From Solimonas_A sp052035235 (GTDB taxonomy: Bacteria > Pseudomonadota > Gammaproteobacteria > Nevskiales > Nevskiaceae), in contig JBPOHT010000001.1 of assembly GCA_052035235.1 (NCBI GenBank), positions 62,001 through 126,000 of the forward strand: 64,000 nt of DNA, given 5' to 3'. Made by a program: the position numbers and the translations under genes. The notes below the pieces were generated by a model. That model was not told where the DNA came from and searched no databases. It saw nothing but the letters and a program-made list of their open reading frames with translations. Below, one piece after another: positions 17,794 through 26,213 of this stretch. Every line of letters starts with the position of its first letter. Position 1 is the stretch's first letter.

Positions 17794-18387
17794 TCAGTCC
17801 CGCAGCATGTCGAGCAGTTCGGCCGCGGCCTGGGCGCGGTGCGAGATGCGGTTCTTCAGGGCCGGATCGAGCTGGCCGGCACTGCAGTCATGGCCCGGCA
17901 CCCAGAACAGCGGGTCGTAGCCGAAGCCGCCTTCGCCTTGCGGCTCGTGCAGGATGCGCCCGCGCCAGGCGCCCTGGGCGATCAGCGGCGTGGGGTCGGC
18001 GGCGTGGCGCAGGAACACCATCACGCAGACGAACTGCGCGCCGCGGTCCTGCTCGGCCACGCCTTCCAGCGCGCCCATCAGCTTGCGGTTGTTGGCGCGG
18101 TCGCCCGCGCCCTTGGCGGCATAACGGGCGGAATGCACGCCGGGCTGGCCATTGAGGAAGTCGACCTCGATGCCGGAATCGTCGGCGATGGCGGGCAGCC
18201 CCGACACCTTCGAGGCATGGCGCGCCTTGATCAGCGCGTTCTCGACGAAGGTCGGCGCGGATTCCTCCGGCTCCTCGTCGCTGAAGTCGGTGACCAGGCG
18301 CAGCTCCCAGCCCAGCGGCGCCAGCAGTGCCTGCATTTCCTTCAGCTTGCCGGCGTTGCGGCTGGCGAGGACGACTTCGGTGGGCAT
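17794..18387 (-). CDS. rdgB: XTP/dITP diphosphatase RdgB
   Basis: House-cleaning nucleotidase that hydrolyses dITP, XTP and dXTP to monophosphates. The ATG at 18387 gives 197 residues beginning 'MPTEVVLASRNAGKLKEM'; the 'SRNAGK' substrate loop, 'PTFVENALIKARHAS', 'ADDSGIEVDFLNGQPGVHSARYA' and 'GFGYDPLF' blocks are all present. The open frame continues 5' to 18555, but that is antisense-free sequence inside rph and not RdgB-like. Gap to rph is 2 nt. Confidence 0.96.
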   Translation of the reverse strand: MPTEVVLASRNAGKLKEMQALLAPLGWELRLVTDFSDEEPEESAPTFVENALIKARHASKVSGLPAIADDSGIEVDFLNGQPGVHSARYAAKGAGDRANNRKLMGALEGVAEQDRGAQFVCVMVFLRHAADPTPLIAQGAWRGRILHEPQGEGGFGYDPLFWVPGHDCSAGQLDPALKNRISHRAQAAAELLDMLRD

Positions 18388-18389
18388 GC

Positions 18390-19109
<720 letters not shown>

Positions 19110-19224
19110 GTGGGAATCTCGCCTGAGGGCCGCGAATTATACGGCGTGCCCGCCGGTCAGCGGCTATGATCGTGTCAGAACCCTGACAGGCCTGTAGAGC
19201 CTGCGGCATTTCGAGGAGAGATTC

Positions 19225-21708
19225 ATGCGCAATTGGTTGGTAGGCGGCCTGGCGGCTGCGGTGATGCTCGTGGGCGGCTGCAGCCGTTCGGATGACAAGG
19301 CTCCGGAGACCGGAGGCCCCGGCGGGGCGAAGTACTCGGCGGACATCACCCGCACCTCCCTGGGTATCCCCCACATCAAGGCGCAGGACTTCGGTAGCCT
19401 GGGTTACGGCTTCGGCTATGCCTTTGCGGAGGACAACCTCTGCGTGATGCAGGAAGACTTCATCACCATCCGCGGCCTGCGGGCGCGCTATTTCGGCCGC
19501 GACGGCAGCTACACGATCCAGCCCAACGGCGTCACCGCCAACAACGTCGACAGTGACTTCTACTGGCGCAGCACCGCCACCGACGAGGCCATCGCCCCGG
19601 CGCGGGACAAGACCCTGGCCGACTACAAGAACGTCACCCGCGGCTTTGCGGATGGCTACAACCGTTATGTCCGCGAGATCAAGGCCGGCGGGCACGAGGG
19701 CCGCCACGCCGCCTGCCGCGCGGCGGACTGGGTGTTCGAGATCGAGGAAAACGACATGTACCGGCGCTACCTGCGCCTGGCGCTGATCGCCTCCGGCTCG
19801 GTGTGGATCAACGAGGTGGCCACGGCACAGCCGCCGCCGCTGCCGCCGGCGGGCAGCAGCGCGGCCTCGGCACGCGCCAAGTCGGCCGCCGAGCCCTCGG
19901 CGGAGCAGAAGGCCGCCGCGTTGCGCAGCGACCCCGGCCCGTTCCGCTTCTTCCAGCGCGAGAAGACCTTCGGCAGCAACATGTACGCGCTGGGCAAGGA
20001 CGCCACCACCGACGGCCGCTCGGTGGTCTACGGCAATCCCCACTTCCCCTGGATCGGCACCGAGCGCCTGTACCTGGCGCACGCCACCATCCCCGGCAAG
20101 CTCGACATCATGGGCGCCTCGCTCTACGGCGTGCCGGCCGTGCTGATCGGCTTCAACGACCACATCGCCTGGACCCACACCGTCTCCACCGCCTACCGCT
20201 TCACCTTCTACGAACTGACGCTGAACCCGCTGAATCCGCGCCAGTACCTGTATGACGGCAAGCTGCGCGACATGGTGGCCGTGCCGGTCACCATCCAGGT
20301 GAAGAACGAGGACGGCAGCCTGACGGAGGAAACGCGCACGCTGTACAAGACCCACTACGGTCCGGTACTGGTGCTGAAGGCCGCCGGCATCCCGATCCTG
20401 GGCTGGAACAACCTCAAGGCCTACGCGCTGCGCGACGCCAACGCCGAGAACGACAGCCTGATCAACCAGTTCGCGCGCTGGAACCAGTCGGCGAACCTGG
20501 ACGAATTCATCCGCGCGCAGGCCGAGGTGCTGGGCGTGCCCTGGGTCAACACCGTGGCCAGCGGCCCCGGCGGCAAGGTCTACTACTCCGACGTCACGGT
20601 GGTGCCCAACGTCCCGGATTCCAAGGTCACCACCTGCCAGGCCATCCCCCTGCACCAGGTGGTGCAGCTGCTGGCCCCCGGCCTGCCGCTGCTGGACGGC
20701 TCGCGCTCCGCCTGCGAGTGGGACTCGGATGACGATGCGCCGCGCCCCGGCATCTTCGGTGCGTCCAACCTGCCCAAGATCCAGCGCGACGACTGGGTGC
20801 ACAACTGCAATGACAGCCACTGGCTGACCAATCCCGCCGAGCCGCTGGAAGGCTATGCCGGCATCATCGGCGCCGAGCGCAGTGCCCGCTCGCTGCGCAC
20901 GCGCCTGTGCATCCAGCAGATCACCAGGCGGCTCGGTGGCACCGACGGCCGCCCCGGCAACCGCTTCGACATCCCGACGCTGCAGGACGTGGTGCTGTCC
21001 AGCCAGATCCTGTCGGCACAGATGGAGCGCGACACGGTGGTGGGCACGCTGTGCCGCCTGCCGGTGCTGATCGGGTCCTCCGGCCCGGTGAACGTCGCGG
21101 CGGCCTGCGAGGCACTGAAGAACTGGGACATGAAGGCCAACCTGGATTCGCGCGGCGCGCACGTCTGGCGCGAGTTCTACCGCAACGTATCGGGGCCGCT
21201 GCTGCCGCTGCCGATCGGCCCGGAGAACCCGCTGCTGTATCTCACGCCGTTCTCCGCCAGCGATCCGGTCAACACGCCGCGCGGCATCAACGTGCTGCTG
21301 CCCACGGTGAGCGTCGCCTTCGCGGACGCGGTAAAGGCCGTGGCCGACGCCGGCTTCGCGCCGGATGCGCCCCTGGGCGAGATCCAGCACCCGGGCTACA
21401 TCGACAAGAGCATCCCGGTGTTCGGTGGCGAGGGCTTCGAGGGTGCGTTCACCATCGCCAACTCCGGCCCGATCTCCGCGGACGGCTACAACATCGACTA
21501 CGGCAACAGCTACATCCAGACCGTGACCTGGGGCAGCGGTGGCGTGGAGGCCGAGGGTTTCCTGACCTATTCCGAGTCCACCGACCCGGCCAATCCGCAC
21601 TTCTCCGACTACACCCGCGAGTACTCGGCCAAGCGCTGGCACAAGCTGCCGTTCAAGGCAGCGGATGTGGAGGCGGATGCGGTGAGGAAGTACAGCCTGA
21701 GCGAGTGA
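19225..21708 (+). CDS. Penicillin acylase family lipoprotein (Ntn hydrolase)
   Basis: 827 residues. The signal peptide ends in a lipobox with C19 (LVGGC), so the enzyme is probably lipid-anchored rather than free periplasmic. The family hydrolyses amide bonds (penicillins, cephalosporins, acyl-homoserine lactones) after self-cleavage before a serine. Here the candidate is S251 in TFGSNMYALG, preceded by a proline/alanine-rich spacer (about 195-235). Typical members read GSNN/GSNA; Met at this position is a variation. Downstream 'GNPHFPW', 'PAVLIGFNDHIAWTHTVS' and 'THYGPVL' agree with the beta subunit. 'NQFARWNQSANLDEF' is also typical. Substrate is unknown. The rare Cys content (about 10 besides C19) may allow disulfides. 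Confidence 0.88.
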   Translation: MRNWLVGGLAAAVMLVGGCSRSDDKAPETGGPGGAKYSADITRTSLGIPHIKAQDFGSLGYGFGYAFAEDNLCVMQEDFITIRGLRARYFGRDGSYTIQPNGVTANNVDSDFYWRSTATDEAIAPARDKTLADYKNVTRGFADGYNRYVREIKAGGHEGRHAACRAADWVFEIEENDMYRRYLRLALIASGSVWINEVATAQPPPLPPAGSSAASARAKSAAEPSAEQKAAALRSDPGPFRFFQREKTFGSNMYALGKDATTDGRSVVYGNPHFPWIGTERLYLAHATIPGKLDIMGASLYGVPAVLIGFNDHIAWTHTVSTAYRFTFYELTLNPLNPRQYLYDGKLRDMVAVPVTIQVKNEDGSLTEETRTLYKTHYGPVLVLKAAGIPILGWNNLKAYALRDANAENDSLINQFARWNQSANLDEFIRAQAEVLGVPWVNTVASGPGGKVYYSDVTVVPNVPDSKVTTCQAIPLHQVVQLLAPGLPLLDGSRSACEWDSDDDAPRPGIFGASNLPKIQRDDWVHNCNDSHWLTNPAEPLEGYAGIIGAERSARSLRTRLCIQQITRRLGGTDGRPGNRFDIPTLQDVVLSSQILSAQMERDTVVGTLCRLPVLIGSSGPVNVAAACEALKNWDMKANLDSRGAHVWREFYRNVSGPLLPLPIGPENPLLYLTPFSASDPVNTPRGINVLLPTVSVAFADAVKAVADAGFAPDAPLGEIQHPGYIDKSIPVFGGEGFEGAFTIANSGPISADGYNIDYGNSYIQTVTWGSGGVEAEGFLTYSESTDPANPHFSDYTREYSAKRWHKLPFKAADVEADAVRKYSLSE

Positions 21709-21715
21709 TGGGATT

Positions 21716-21742
21716 TCCCTCTCCCGCCGGCGGGAGAGGGAG
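21716..21742. repeat. Partial CTCTCCCGC palindrome
   Basis: CCCTCTCCCGCC-GGCGGGAGAGGG palindrome 8 nt after the acylase stop; resembles one end of the mosaic repeat family at 34605, 41565, 45855 and 59919. May also act as a 3'-end hairpin. Confidence 0.6.
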
Positions 21743-21750
21743 TAGAGGCG

Positions 21751-21788
21751 GCGATGCCATCGGGGCATCGCCAAGGCGCGGCGGATCA
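21751..21788. repeat. AATGCC/GGCATT-type hairpin module, copy 1
   Basis: GGCGATGCC-ATCG-GGGCATCGCC hairpin followed by GCGCGGCGGATCA. The same layout, GGCAATGCC-ATTT-AGGCATTGCC then GCGCGGCGTATCA, occurs at 60043-60079 inside another repeat block. Confidence 0.6.
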
Positions 21789-21800
21789 TCTGCCAATCTT

Positions 21801-21876
21801 GTAGCCCGGTTTCGCGCAGCGAAGCCGGGGTGCGCTGCTACGGGAGCCCCGGCTTGCCTCCGGCAAACCGGGCTAC
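21801..21876. repeat. Inverted pair of GTAG-headed REP elements
   Basis: GTAGCCCGGTTT (21801-21812) is mirrored by AAACCGGGCTAC (21865-21876). Each half is a small palindrome (CCCGGTTTCGC...GCGAAGCCGGG), the structure of REP doublets (REPINs) mobilised by RAYT transposases. The right-hand head supplies the TAG stop codon of msrQ. Confidence 0.8.
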
Positions 21877-22472
21877 GTTGCTGAAGACGGCGTCGGACGT
21901 TTGACGCGCAGCGCAAACAGCACCACCAGTATCCCGATATACATCGCCGGCTCCCGCACATCCGACTTCACCAGCCACAGGAAGTGCAGGCAGGCCAGGA
22001 TCGCGGCGGGGTAGATCAGCCGATGCAGCAGCGCCCAGCGGCGTTTCAGCCGGCGCTGCCAGCCACGCGTCGAGGTCAGGGCCAGCGGCAGCAGCAGCAG
22101 CCAGGCGGTGAAGCCCAGGGTGATGTAGGTTCGCTTGACCAGGTCCTTGGCCAGTTGCGTCGCCGACCATTCGAGGTCGAAGGTCAGGTAGATCGCGAAG
22201 TGCAGCGTGATCCAGGCATAGGCCCAGAGTCCCAGCAGGCGCCGCACCTGGATCGCCTCGCCGCGACCGGTCAGGCGGCGCAGCGGCGTCATCGCCAGCG
22301 TGGCCAGCAGCAGGCGCAGTGACCAGAGCCCGCTCTGGTGCTCCAGGAACTCCACCGGATTGGCCCCGAGCCGGGCGGTGGCCGCACACCAGGCCAGCCA
22401 CAGCAGGGGGCCGCCGCCCAGGGTCCAGGCGGCCAGCCGCCACCACAGCAGCGGGCGTCTGAAGGCGGACAT
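21873..22472 (-). CDS. msrQ: Heme-binding membrane subunit MsrQ
   Basis: 199 residues, six hydrophobic helices, with conserved histidines in 'AWITLHFAIYL' and 'RWALLHRLIYPAAILACLHFLWL' that hold b-type heme. MsrQ passes electrons from the quinone pool to periplasmic MsrP for repair of oxidised methionine. Start overlaps the msrP stop by 1 nt (TGATG). The stop codon TAG is formed by the GTAG head of a REP element, so the last residues after 'FALRVKRPT' may have been set by the repeat's arrival. Confidence 0.94.
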   Translation of the reverse strand: MSAFRRPLLWWRLAAWTLGGGPLLWLAWCAATARLGANPVEFLEHQSGLWSLRLLLATLAMTPLRRLTGRGEAIQVRRLLGLWAYAWITLHFAIYLTFDLEWSATQLAKDLVKRTYITLGFTAWLLLLPLALTSTRGWQRRLKRRWALLHRLIYPAAILACLHFLWLVKSDVREPAMYIGILVVLFALRVKRPTPSSAT

Positions 22473-23440
22473 CAGTACAGCTTCTTCGGATCCAGGCCGG
22501 CGTAGAGCGGCGCCACTTCCGGGTAGCCGTTGAAGGGCAGGGTCTTGCGCTTGAACAGCTCGCCCAGGCGGCGCTCGGTGGCCTGGCTCCAGCGCGGATG
22601 ATCCACGGCGGGGTCCACGTTGGAGTAGAAGCCGTATTCCTGCGGAGCCATCTGCTTCCAGGTGGTCACCGGCTCGCGCTCGGTGAAGCGGATGCGCACC
22701 ACCGACTTGATGCTCTTGTAGCCGTACTTCCAGGGGATGGTCAGGCGCAGCGGTGCTCCGTTCTGGTTCGGCAGCACCTTGCCGTACATGCCCACCGACA
22801 TGAAGGACAGCGGGTGCATGGCCTCGTCAATTCGCAGGCCTTCCTTGTAGGGCAGGTCCAGGCCGCTCCAGCGCGACAGCGGCATCTGCTCCTTGTCGTA
22901 CAGGGTCTCGAAAGCCACGTACTTCGCCTTCGAGGTCGGCTTGAAGCGCTTCAGCAGGTCCGCCAGCGGGAAGCCCAGCCAGGGCACCACGATGCTCCAG
23001 GCCTCCACGCAGCGGTGGCGGTAGATGCGCTCCTCCAGGGCGTGCGGCTTGATCAGGGCATCGAGGTCGATCCGGCCCGGGGCCTCGCACTCGCCTTCCA
23101 CCGCCACCGACCAGGGGCGGGTGCGCAGGCTATGGGCATTGCGCGCGGGGTCGCCCTTGTCGGTGCCGAACTCGTAGTAGTTGTTGTAGGTGCTGGTGGT
23201 CTCGAAGGGGGTCACGGCTTCGCCGCCCGCCTGCTCGCTGCGCTTGGCGATCTTCAGCCCGCCGGGGGCGGACGCTGCCGCCGGAGCTGCGGGCGCGGCG
23301 GCATCGCCGCAGCCGGCCGCCAGCAGTGCCGCCGTTCCCAGTCCCATGCGGGCCAGGATGTCGCGGCGCCGGTAATAGGTCGGCTCCGGCGTGATTTCGC
23401 TGGAAATGATGGCCGACGGCGGCAGGATGCGGATCAGCAT
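22472..23440 (-). CDS. msrP: Methionine sulfoxide reductase catalytic subunit MsrP
   Basis: 322 residues; molybdopterin enzyme that reduces protein methionine sulfoxide in the envelope. Twin-arginine signal 'YYRRRDILARMGLG' (R24-R26), then LAAGC with C44, which looks like a lipobox. Moco-ligating cysteine in 'RHRCVEAWSIVVPW', conserved 'RWSGLDLPYKEGLRIDEAMHP' and 'QNGAPLRLTIPWKYGYKSIKS'. The N-terminal extension before the twin arginines is about 22 residues. If C44 is acylated the enzyme would be a Tat-exported lipoprotein, unlike soluble E. coli MsrP; a small Ala/Pro-rich linker after C44 fits a tether. Confidence 0.93.
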   Translation of the reverse strand: MLIRILPPSAIISSEITPEPTYYRRRDILARMGLGTAALLAAGCGDAAAPAAPAAASAPGGLKIAKRSEQAGGEAVTPFETTSTYNNYYEFGTDKGDPARNAHSLRTRPWSVAVEGECEAPGRIDLDALIKPHALEERIYRHRCVEAWSIVVPWLGFPLADLLKRFKPTSKAKYVAFETLYDKEQMPLSRWSGLDLPYKEGLRIDEAMHPLSFMSVGMYGKVLPNQNGAPLRLTIPWKYGYKSIKSVVRIRFTEREPVTTWKQMAPQEYGFYSNVDPAVDHPRWSQATERRLGELFKRKTLPFNGYPEVAPLYAGLDPKKLY

Positions 23441-23556
23441 GGGAGAACTCCGGGGCTTATTTCGGAACTACGCCAGTCTGACACTGCCGGATGCCCGCTG
23501 TTCGCGGCTGTCATAATGTCCGGACGTTGCATCATGAAACGCGGACGAACGGGCAT

Positions 23557-23976
23557 ATGGAGCTGGACGAACTGATCGAGACCTTCGAGTTCCTGGGTGA
23601 TTGGGAGGAGCGCTACCGCTACCTGATCGACCTGGGGCGCAAGCTGCCGCCGATGCCGGCGGACGAGCATACGGAGGCCAACAAGGTGCGCGGCTGCATG
23701 TCGCAGGTGTGGTTTTCGCACAGCCTGAAGCCGGGCTCGCCCGCCACCCTGGAATTCCGCGGCGATTCCGACGCCCACATCGTCAAGGGCTTGATCGCAT
23801 TGCTGTTTGCGGTGGTTTCCGACAAGACGCCGAAGCAGATCGTGGACTCCGACATCGGTGAAATCTTTACCCGCCTGGGACTGGAGAACCACATCACGAT
23901 GAACCGACGCAACGGTTTCTACTCTATGGTGGAGCGAATCCAGAACATCGCACGCGAGGAACTTGCGCGCGCGTAA
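23557..23976 (+). CDS. sufE: Cysteine desulfuration acceptor SufE
   Basis: 139 residues from the ATG at 23557. SufE accepts persulfide sulfur from SufS and stimulates Fe-S cluster assembly. The acceptor cysteine is C47 in 'NKVRGCMSQVW'; 'WEERYRYLIDLGRKLPPM' and 'LGLENHITMNRRNGFYSMVERI' are standard. No sufS or other suf genes are adjacent, so it is a stand-alone copy. The open frame extends back to 23491 but without family similarity. Gap to the SPFH gene is 48 nt. Confidence 0.94.
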   Translation: MELDELIETFEFLGDWEERYRYLIDLGRKLPPMPADEHTEANKVRGCMSQVWFSHSLKPGSPATLEFRGDSDAHIVKGLIALLFAVVSDKTPKQIVDSDIGEIFTRLGLENHITMNRRNGFYSMVERIQNIAREELARA

Positions 23977-24024
23977 CATTGGGCCGATAGAATCGGCCGG
24001 ACAAACCGAAGGGAGTAATTGGTG

Positions 24025-24981
24025 ATGGCGATGGGCGCATTCTTCTTCTATGCACTGGTGATCTTCTTCGTGGTCACCCTGTTCAAGGGCGTGGTCACCG
24101 TGCCCCAGGGCAAGGAATACACGATCGAGCGCTTCGGCAAGTACCGCGCCACCTTCACGCCGGGCCTGCACTGGCTGGTGCCCTGGGTGGATCGCGTCGG
24201 ACGCAAGCTGTCGCTGATGGAGCAGGTGCTGGACGTGCCCTCGCAGGAAGTCATCACCAAGGACAACGCCATGGTCGGCGTGGACGGCGTGGTGTTCTTC
24301 CAGATCCTGGACGCGCCGAAGGCCGCCTACGAGGTGCAGCACCTGGAGCTGGCGATCATGCAGCTCACCATGACCAACCTGCGCACCGTGATGGGCTCCA
24401 TGGACCTGGACGAACTGCTCAGCCAGCGCGACCACATCAATGCCAAGCTGCTGTCGGTGGTGGATGAGGCGACCACGCCCTGGGGCATCAAGGTCACCCG
24501 TATCGAGATCAAGGACATCCGCCCGCCGACCGACCTGGTCGACTCCATGGCGCGCCAGATGAAGGCCGAGCGCGAGAAGCGCGCCAACATCCTGGAGGCC
24601 GAGGGCTTCCGCCAGGCTGCCATCCTCAAGGCCGAGGGTGAGCGCCAGTCGCAGATCCTGATCGCCGAAGGCGAGAAGCAGCAGGCCATCCTCGACGCCG
24701 AAGGCCGCAAGGAAGCCGCCTTCCGCGACGCCGAGGCCCGCGAGCGCCAGGCCGAGGCCGAAGCGCGCGCCACCATGATGGTGTCGCAGGCCATCGAGAA
24801 GGGCGACGTGCAGGCCATCAACTACTTCGTCGCCACCAAGTACATCGAGGCGCTGGGCCGTATCGCCACCAGCCCCAACGAGAAGCTGGTGCTGATGCCG
24901 CTGGAAGCCGGCAACGTCATCGGCGCGCTCGGTGGCATCGCCGAGCTGACCAAGAAGGTTGCTGCGGCCCCTGCGAAGTAA
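24025..24981 (+). CDS. SPFH/band 7 (stomatin-like) membrane protein
   Basis: About 318 residues: N-terminal transmembrane helix, SPFH domain from 'GVVTVPQGKEYTIERFGKYRATFTPGLHWLVPW' (in parts) to 'RIEIKDIRPPTDLVDSMARQMKAEREKRA', then a coiled coil with repeated 'AEGERQSQILIAEGEKQQAILDAEG' character up to about residue 255. This is the QmcA/stomatin type, which forms large membrane-bound cages and works with NfeD partners in membrane quality control. GTG at 24022 is an equally placed alternative start behind GGGAG. The NfeD partner follows after 15 nt. Confidence 0.92.
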   Translation: MAMGAFFFYALVIFFVVTLFKGVVTVPQGKEYTIERFGKYRATFTPGLHWLVPWVDRVGRKLSLMEQVLDVPSQEVITKDNAMVGVDGVVFFQILDAPKAAYEVQHLELAIMQLTMTNLRTVMGSMDLDELLSQRDHINAKLLSVVDEATTPWGIKVTRIEIKDIRPPTDLVDSMARQMKAEREKRANILEAEGFRQAAILKAEGERQSQILIAEGEKQQAILDAEGRKEAAFRDAEARERQAEAEARATMMVSQAIEKGDVQAINYFVATKYIEALGRIATSPNEKLVLMPLEAGNVIGALGGIAELTKKVAAAPAK

Positions 24982-24996
24982 CCCGGGAGAGTCTTG

Positions 24997-25425
24997 ATGG
25001 ACGTTCTCTACTGGCACTGGTGGGTATTCGGGCTGGTGCTGCTGGTGGCGGAGATGCTGCTGCCCACCGGCTTCGTGCTGCTGTGGATCGGCGCTTCCGC
25101 CATCATCGTCGGCGCCCTGAGTTGGGCGCTGCCGCTGAACTGGCAGATCGAGCTGGTGCTGTTCTCGGTGCTGTCGCTGGGCAGCTTCCTGGTGTGGAAG
25201 AAATTCCGCCCGGCCGTGCAGGAAAGCGACCAGCCGATGCTCAATCGCCGCGGCCAGTCCTACATCGGCCGCAACTTCACGCTGAAGGACCCCATCGTCA
25301 ACGGCGTCGGCAAGCTGCGCGTCGATGACTCGCAGTGGCGCATCACCGGTCCTGACGTGCCCGCCGGCACGCAGGTGCGGGTCACCCGCGCCGACGGCGC
25401 CACCCTGCACGTGGAGCCGGCGTAA
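24997..25425 (+). CDS. NfeD family membrane protein
   Basis: 142 residues; two to three hydrophobic helices (about 5-25, 28-48, 52-68) followed by a small OB-fold domain (about 88-142, 'LNRRGQSYIGRNFTLKDPI', 'GTQVRVTRADGATLHVEPA'). This is the short NfeD that partners with SPFH proteins and lacks the serine protease domain of long NfeD. Strong Shine-Dalgarno GGGAGAG before the ATG. Its TAA stop is embedded in TAATC, which is also the best candidate start of the next gene. Confidence 0.92.
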   Translation: MDVLYWHWWVFGLVLLVAEMLLPTGFVLLWIGASAIIVGALSWALPLNWQIELVLFSVLSLGSFLVWKKFRPAVQESDQPMLNRRGQSYIGRNFTLKDPIVNGVGKLRVDDSQWRITGPDVPAGTQVRVTRADGATLHVEPA

Positions 25426-26141
25426 TCGAGCACGAGCACGCCAAGCAAGGCACGCCGCTGCGGCATCCGCTGCGGCCCCCGCACATCACCGGTGCCGAGA
25501 ACCTGTACTCCCTCGGCGAGGAGATCAGCCATGCCGTGACCCACGGCCTGGGCGTGGTGCTGTCGATCGTCGGGCTCGTGGTGCTGGTAGCCAAGGCGAC
25601 GCTCTACGGCAATGCCTGGCATATCGCGGCAGCGGCGATCTTCGGCAGCACCCTGGTGCTGATGTACGCCGCCTCCACGCTGTACCACTCGATCCCGCTG
25701 CCCGGCGCCAAGCGCGTGCTGCGCGTGCTCGACCACTCGCTGATCTACTTCCTGATCGCCGGCACCTACACGCCGTTCACGCTGATCACCCTGCGTGGCC
25801 CCTGGGGTTGGGGACTGTTCGCCTTCACCTGGGGCCTGGCCCTGGCCGGGGTGGTGTTCAAGATCTTCGCCACCGGCAAGTTCGAGAAGATATCGCTGGC
25901 CATCTACCTGCTGATGGGCTGGTGCGCACTGGTGGCGATCAAGCCCTTGCTGGTGGCGCTGGAGCCGGCGGCGCTGTGGCTGGTGCTGGCGGGTGGCCTG
26001 ACCTACAGCGGTGGTGTGGTCTTCTACACCTGGACCAGCCTGCGCTACCACCATGCGGTCTGGCACCTGTTCGTGCTGGGCGGCAGCGTGCTGCATTTCT
26101 TTGCGATCCTGCTTTACGTGATTCCCGGCGCGCCTGCCTGA
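25425..26141 (+). CDS. Hemolysin III/PAQR-like membrane protein, likely non-AUG start
   Basis: Seven hydrophobic helices with the family's conserved 'YSLGEEISHAVTHGLG', 'STLYHSIP', 'DHSLIYFLIAGTYTPF' and final 'HHAVWHLFVLGGSVLHF'. Hemolysin III proteins are inner-membrane members of the PAQR superfamily; hemolytic activity is not assured. The frame is open from 25356, but no ATG, GTG or TTG exists before a GTG at 25536, which would cut through the conserved N-terminal block. The best start is ATC at 25425: it overlaps the nfeD stop as TAATC, with GGAG 8 nt upstream. That gives 238 residues. CTG codons at 25458, 25470 and 25503 are other options. Confidence 0.8.
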   Translation: MEHEHAKQGTPLRHPLRPPHITGAENLYSLGEEISHAVTHGLGVVLSIVGLVVLVAKATLYGNAWHIAAAAIFGSTLVLMYAASTLYHSIPLPGAKRVLRVLDHSLIYFLIAGTYTPFTLITLRGPWGWGLFAFTWGLALAGVVFKIFATGKFEKISLAIYLLMGWCALVAIKPLLVALEPAALWLVLAGGLTYSGGVVFYTWTSLRYHHAVWHLFVLGGSVLHFFAILLYVIPGAPA

Positions 26142-26142
26142 A

Positions 26143-26191
26143 GCAGGCCAAACCCGGCTTCGCTGCCTGAAACCGGGCTGCGGGCCTGCTA
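26143..26191. repeat. Degenerate REP-like palindrome after hemolysin III gene
   Basis: AGCAGGCC ... GGCCTGCT arms enclose CCCGGCTTCGCTGCCTGAAACCGGG, which resembles the REP body at 21801 with an insertion; on the minus strand it starts GTAGCAGG. It begins directly after the 26141 stop. Confidence 0.5.
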
Positions 26192-26213
26192 CGGTATGCA
26201 CAGAGGAGAATCC

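Noticed and set aside
25536..26141. GTG at 25536 as start of the hemolysin III gene
   Set aside because: It would remove the conserved YSLGEEISHA segment, which is clearly coding.
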